From: LMUY01 sp964247705 | GTDB taxonomy: Bacteria; Pseudomonadota; Alphaproteobacteria; Acetobacterales; Acetobacteraceae | NCBI GenBank assembly: GCA_964247705.1 | Contig: CAXTVQ010000008.1 | Span: forward strand, 1-64,000 | Direction: 5' to 3' | Length of the DNA stretch: 64,000 bases | Shown here: positions 60,519 through 64,000 of the stretch, one piece after another | How the letters are laid out: every line of letters begins with the position of its first letter | How positions within the stretch are numbered: position 1 is the stretch's first letter | Made by a program: the position numbers and the translations under genes | The notes under the pieces: model-generated | Seen by the model: the letters and a program-made list of their open reading frames with translations, nothing else | The model's database searches: none | What the model was told of the DNA's origin: nothing

Positions 60519-62282
60519 CTAGCCCGCAAAGGCCTGCGTGCGCACCAGCCTGGCATATAGACCGTCCCGCGCCATCAGTTCCGCGTGCGTGCCCTGCTCG
60601 ACCGCACGGCCGTCGGCCATCGCCACGACCAGGTCCGCATCGCGCACGGTGGACAGACGGTGGGCGACGACCACGGTGGTGCGCCCGCGCCGCAGCCGCG
60701 CCAATGCCTCCTGCACCGCGGCCTCGCTCTCGGCGTCCAGGGCGGACGTCGCCTCGTCCAGCAGCAGGATGCGGGGATCGCGCAGCAATGCCCGCGCTAG
60801 GGCCACGCGCTGCCGCTGCCCGCCGGACAGCCGGCCGCCGCCGGTGCCGACCGGCATGTCGTATCCATCCGGCAGGCTCTCGATGAACCCGGCGGCCGCA
60901 GCCTCCGCCGCCGCGGCAATCTGCTCCGTGGTCGCGCCAGGCCGGCCGAGAGCGATGTTGGCCCCCACCGTGTCGTCGAACAGCAGCGTGTCCTGACCGA
61001 CATAGGCGATCGCGTCGCGCAGGCTATCGAGCGTCACCGCGCGCACGTCGGCCCCGTCCAGCGTGATGCGGCCCGACGAGGCGTCGTGCAGCCGCGGGAT
61101 CAGGGATAATGCGGTGGACTTGCCGGCGCCCGATGCGCCCACCAGCGCCACGGTGGTGCCGGGTTCTGCCACGAAGGAGAGGCCACGCAGGCCGTGCCGC
61201 CCGTCCGGGTAGGTGAACCCCACGGACTCGAACACCACCCGGCCGTGGCCTGCGGGCAGCGGCACGGCGCCGGGCCGTTCGGTGATGCCGCGCGGCTCGT
61301 CGATCACGGAGAACACGCGGGCGAGGCCGGCCAGCCCTTCCTGCACCGCCGCGTTCAGGGAGCCGAGCGCCCGCAGCGGCTGCGAGGCGATCAGCAGCGC
61401 CGCCACGAAGCCGGTGAAGTTGCCGACGGTGCTGCCGCCCACCGCCGCGCGCCACCCGGCGAACCCCATCACCGCCGCCACCGCCGCACCCCCCAGCACC
61501 TCCAGCATCGGGTCCACCGCCGAGCGGGTGCGGGTCATGCGCATCAGCGCGCGGTTGAGCTGGGAGAAGGTGTGCCCGGCCCGCGCACTCTCCACCGCCT
61601 CGAGCCGGTAGGCGCGCACGGTGCGGGCCTGGGTGAAGCTTTCGGTCAGCATGCTGGCCGCCTCGCCCATCTGCTCCTGCATGCCGCCCGAGGCGCGGCG
61701 GATGCGCTTGCCCAGCCGCTGGATCGGCAACGCGGCCAACGGATACAGGCACGCGGCGATCAGGCTGAGCACCCAGTCCAGCCACAGCATCGAGGCGATC
61801 AGCCCAAGGACCGTGATCGCGTTGGCCACGCCGCCGATCGCGCGGGTGAGCGCCTCGCGGATGATGGCGGCGTCCGTGGTGAAGCGTGCGGCCAATTGCG
61901 CCGGCGACTCGCGCTCCACCCGGGCGAGGTCCGCCTCCGTCAGGTGGGCGAACATGCGGGCCTGCAGCTCGCGGATGGTGCGCAGCACGAGCGACTGGGT
62001 GAGCACGGTCTGGCCATAGGTCGCGGCGGCCTTGGCCGTGGTGATGAGGACGACCAGGATCGGCACCTGATACAGGATGCGCGGATCACGCGCGGCGAAC
62101 ATCGAGAACGCGCGGTCGATCACCACGGGATACAGCCCGGTGAGTGCGGCCATGACCGCCGTCAGCAGCAGCACGACCGCCAGCCGGCCGCGGTGCCGGT
62201 GCAGGTGCTCGCGCCACAACCGCCGCAGGAGGGAGTTCGAACCGGCATCAGCCAGCAGTTGCCGCGGGGTGGTGGCGTCCAT
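60519..62282 (-). CDS. MsbA-like ABC transporter (fused permease/ATPase)
   Basis: 587 aa from ATG 62282. N-terminal half has six TM segments (RLAVVLLLTAVMAALTGLYPVVIDRAFSMF onward). The ATPase domain carries Walker A VALVGASGAGKSTALSL, Q-loop VGQDTLLFDDTV, signature RLSGGQRQRVALARALL, Walker B ILLLDEATSALDAE and H-loop VVAHRLSTVRDADLV. MsbA/lipid-A-type or drug exporter homodimer. It lies 11 nt downstream of cca on the same strand, and the palindrome upstream of emrA starts at its 3' end on the minus strand. Confidence 0.93.
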   Translation of the reverse strand: MDATTPRQLLADAGSNSLLRRLWREHLHRHRGRLAVVLLLTAVMAALTGLYPVVIDRAFSMFAARDPRILYQVPILVVLITTAKAAATYGQTVLTQSLVLRTIRELQARMFAHLTEADLARVERESPAQLAARFTTDAAIIREALTRAIGGVANAITVLGLIASMLWLDWVLSLIAACLYPLAALPIQRLGKRIRRASGGMQEQMGEAASMLTESFTQARTVRAYRLEAVESARAGHTFSQLNRALMRMTRTRSAVDPMLEVLGGAAVAAVMGFAGWRAAVGGSTVGNFTGFVAALLIASQPLRALGSLNAAVQEGLAGLARVFSVIDEPRGITERPGAVPLPAGHGRVVFESVGFTYPDGRHGLRGLSFVAEPGTTVALVGASGAGKSTALSLIPRLHDASSGRITLDGADVRAVTLDSLRDAIAYVGQDTLLFDDTVGANIALGRPGATTEQIAAAAEAAAAGFIESLPDGYDMPVGTGGGRLSGGQRQRVALARALLRDPRILLLDEATSALDAESEAAVQEALARLRRGRTTVVVAHRLSTVRDADLVVAMADGRAVEQGTHAELMARDGLYARLVRTQAFAG

Positions 62283-62293
62283 GGCCGTGCCCC

Positions 62294-63421
62294 TTAACAG
62301 GCGTTGGCGCGCCTCGCCAGTTCCGCCCGGCAGTCGTCCGGGCCCGCCAGGCACCCGCCGTCCAGCCACCAGGCACGGACCTCGCGCAGCAGGGCACCGA
62401 CACGGGGGCCGGGTTTCAGGCCGAGGGCCAGCGCATCGCGCCCTTCCAGCGTGAAGACAGGGCGGGGGATCGCACGGATGCGGTCGCGCACGGCCTCCGG
62501 TTGGCGGGCCAGCAGGGAGCGGCCGATCAGTGTGCCTGGGTCGGTGTCGGCGAGTTGCCGGCGGAGGTCGGCGTCGTTGCCGGATGGGGGTGGCCCCTGC
62601 AGGGCGAGCAGTCGCCCGGCCTCCGCCAGCGACAGTTTCAGCCGTTTGGCGAAGACGGCGCGGTCCCCGGTCAGCAGCGCCGCGGTCCGCAGCACCGGGT
62701 CGGGTGGCAGGGCGGCGAGGTCCACCGTGGCCACGCCTTCCGGGACGATGGCGGGAAGCACGCCCGTCTGCTCCATCAACCGCAGCGCGCCACCCGGGTC
62801 CGGCGCTTCGAGGATGCGTTTGAACTCGCTCCAGACCCGTTCCACCGAGAGCTGCGCCAGGCCCCCTACCCCGCCCCGAACCGCTGCCATGGCCGCCGGG
62901 TCGGGGTCGCCCGTGCCGTATCGGGCCTGGAAGCGGAAGAAGCGGAGGATGCGCAGGTAGTCCTCCGCCACCCGCGTCGCCGCGTCGCCCACGAAGCGCA
63001 CCCGGCCGGCGGCGAGGTCCGCCGCGCCGCCGAAGTAGTCGTGCAGCGTGCCGTCGGGGGCGAGCGACATGGCGTTCATGGTGAAATCCCGCCGCGCTGC
63101 GTCCTCCCGCCAATCCCCGGTCCAGGCGACCTCGGCGTGGCGGCCGTCGGTGACGAGATCGCGCCGCAGGGTGGTGATCTCGTAGGGGCGGCCATCGATC
63201 AGGGCGGTGACGGTGCCGTGGGCGAGCCCGGTCGGGATGACCCGGATGCCGGCGGCGGTGAGCGTTTGCGCAGCGTCCTCCGGCGGCAGGGGGGTCGCGA
63301 GGTCGATATCGGCGACCGGCCGGCCCGCCAGCGTGTCGCGCACGCAGCCGCCGACGAGACGGGCAGTGGGGAGGATGGCGAACAGGCGCTGGACGCCGGA
63401 ATCGGCCAGGGGTTGCGTCAT
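62294..63421 (-). CDS. cca: CCA tRNA nucleotidyltransferase/poly(A) polymerase family protein
   Basis: 375 aa. Class II nucleotidyltransferase that adds or repairs the 3' CCA of tRNAs. LVGGCVRDTLAGRPVADIDLATPLPPED contains GG and DxD motifs (about 23-42), then RRDFTMNAMSLAPDGTLHDYFGGAADLAAGRVRFVGD and RVAEDYLRILRFFRFQARY. The tail ends LARRANAC. ABC exporter follows directly. Divergent from a secreted-protein gene. Confidence 0.92.
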   Translation of the reverse strand: MTQPLADSGVQRLFAILPTARLVGGCVRDTLAGRPVADIDLATPLPPEDAAQTLTAAGIRVIPTGLAHGTVTALIDGRPYEITTLRRDLVTDGRHAEVAWTGDWREDAARRDFTMNAMSLAPDGTLHDYFGGAADLAAGRVRFVGDAATRVAEDYLRILRFFRFQARYGTGDPDPAAMAAVRGGVGGLAQLSVERVWSEFKRILEAPDPGGALRLMEQTGVLPAIVPEGVATVDLAALPPDPVLRTAALLTGDRAVFAKRLKLSLAEAGRLLALQGPPPSGNDADLRRQLADTDPGTLIGRSLLARQPEAVRDRIRAIPRPVFTLEGRDALALGLKPGPRVGALLREVRAWWLDGGCLAGPDDCRAELARRANAC

Positions 63422-63516
63422 GGCGGCGGTTGCCGACCGGCTACCCGGTGTGCGATCACGGTTGGCGCGTGCGGGTTTCGGCGGACGATATCCGCCCTAC
63501 GGACATGGTGGATTTC

Positions 63517-63963
63517 ATGCATCGCAGTCTCGGTTTCGCCTTCGCCTTGGTGCTCGCCGCCGCGCCCGCCTGTGCGCAGGATCAGCTTGGCGAACTCATG
63601 CTGTACAGCGCCGATGGCAAGATCACGAGCACGATGGACCTGAACAGCATGTACTACCCGCTGGCTTCGCCCGACACGCCGCCTTCGCAGACGGACGACA
63701 GAACCGATGCCCACACCGTAACCGTCACCGCGGTGGTCCACGCACCGGACCCTGCCTTCGTGACGTGGATGATGGGTGCGGACAAGAAGCGCCGCGTGAC
63801 CTTGCACGTGCAGGACGGCGAGGGACCGGACGGATCGACCTATGAACTGCAGAATGCCCGGCTGACTACGCTGACCTTTGGATACAGCGGCAATAACGGC
63901 GGCAGCGCGACGCTGACCATCGTGCCCGACCACCTCCTGGTGAACGGCTTCCAGCTATTCTAG
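63517..63963 (+). CDS. Secreted protein of unknown function
   Basis: 148 aa from ATG 63517 (GGTGGA upstream; an ATG at 63505 adds four residues). Signal peptide MHRSLGFAFALVLAAAPACA. The mature protein is beta-rich (ELMLYSADGKITSTMDLNSMYYPLAS, HTVTVTAVVHAPDP, RRVTLHVQDGEGPDGSTYELQNARLTTLTFGYSG), ending LLVNGFQLF. No family recognised; no Cys after the signal peptide. Confidence 0.75.
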   Translation: MHRSLGFAFALVLAAAPACAQDQLGELMLYSADGKITSTMDLNSMYYPLASPDTPPSQTDDRTDAHTVTVTAVVHAPDPAFVTWMMGADKKRRVTLHVQDGEGPDGSTYELQNARLTTLTFGYSGNNGGSATLTIVPDHLLVNGFQLF

Positions 63964-64000
63964 CGGTTGGCCGGTCGGCTGGGTTTGGCGGGCTGAAGCC

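Overview
The window is high-GC (roughly two-thirds G+C by eye) alphaproteobacterial chromosome. The hrcA-grpE and dnaK-dnaJ-dapB blocks, the petABC cytochrome bc1 operon, frequent GTG/TTG starts with ATGA/GTGA overlaps, and several intergenic palindromes together suggest Rhodospirillales, most likely Acetobacteraceae; the family assignment is inference. It is draft sequence with three 100-N gaps (39234-39333, 43222-43321, 58027-58126). No rRNA, tRNA, CRISPR array, transposase or prophage gene was recognised.

Layout. 1-12 kb is core: a secreted repeat protein, rdgB-rph, the divergent heat-shock operon hrcA-grpE, an RND efflux permease without an adaptor, then dnaK-dnaJ and dapB. 12-18 kb holds a PP1-like phosphatase facing a tightly coupled run: two degenerate EAL-like proteins, an ABC-2 exporter (ATPase and permease), a histidine phosphatase, and then a deoxyribosyltransferase-like gene. 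18-25 kb is a catabolic/transport island: MFS carrier plus enolase-superfamily enzyme, divergent from an orphan substrate-binding protein, a MetE-like zinc methyltransferase, a polysaccharide-deacetylase-like enzyme and a small membrane protein. 25-38 kb is mixed housekeeping: SDR, TauE/SafE, nadC, lipoproteins, type-B-like putA, DUF1223, HU with a histone-like tail, D-erythronate dehydrogenase, UDP-galactopyranose mutase and an esterase lipoprotein.

38-46 kb has two DUF2382 stress-type genes, one carrying a Met-Gly-Thr-Gly-Ala repeat that broke the assembly. It continues with a minus-strand run: pobA, a pcaD-pcaC fusion, a TibC/Aah-type O-heptosyltransferase coupled to hisA, and isovaleryl-CoA dehydrogenase. 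46-49 kb looks like a membrane-lipid remodelling locus: a diacylglycerol-kinase-family gene divergent from a PlcP-like metallophosphoesterase overlapping an Agt-like glycosyltransferase. 49-54 kb is petABC-mtnP with divergent hemF, a secreted double helix-hairpin-helix protein, a GNAT gene that seems to need a CTG start, and two tiny overlapping membrane-protein genes. 54-64 kb is transport: an MFS carrier, an EmrA-like adaptor with two tandem EmrB-like permeases behind a perfect palindromic operator candidate, an MsbA-like ABC exporter, cca, and a secreted protein.

Most notable: the pseudo-EAL pair joined to an ABC exporter; the lipid-remodelling trio; the heptosyltransferase-hisA coupling; direct evidence that the first gap is a 55-bp contig overlap whose collapse restores one 355-codon frame; and three small genes at 24618-24794, 54490-54633 and 54630-54767.
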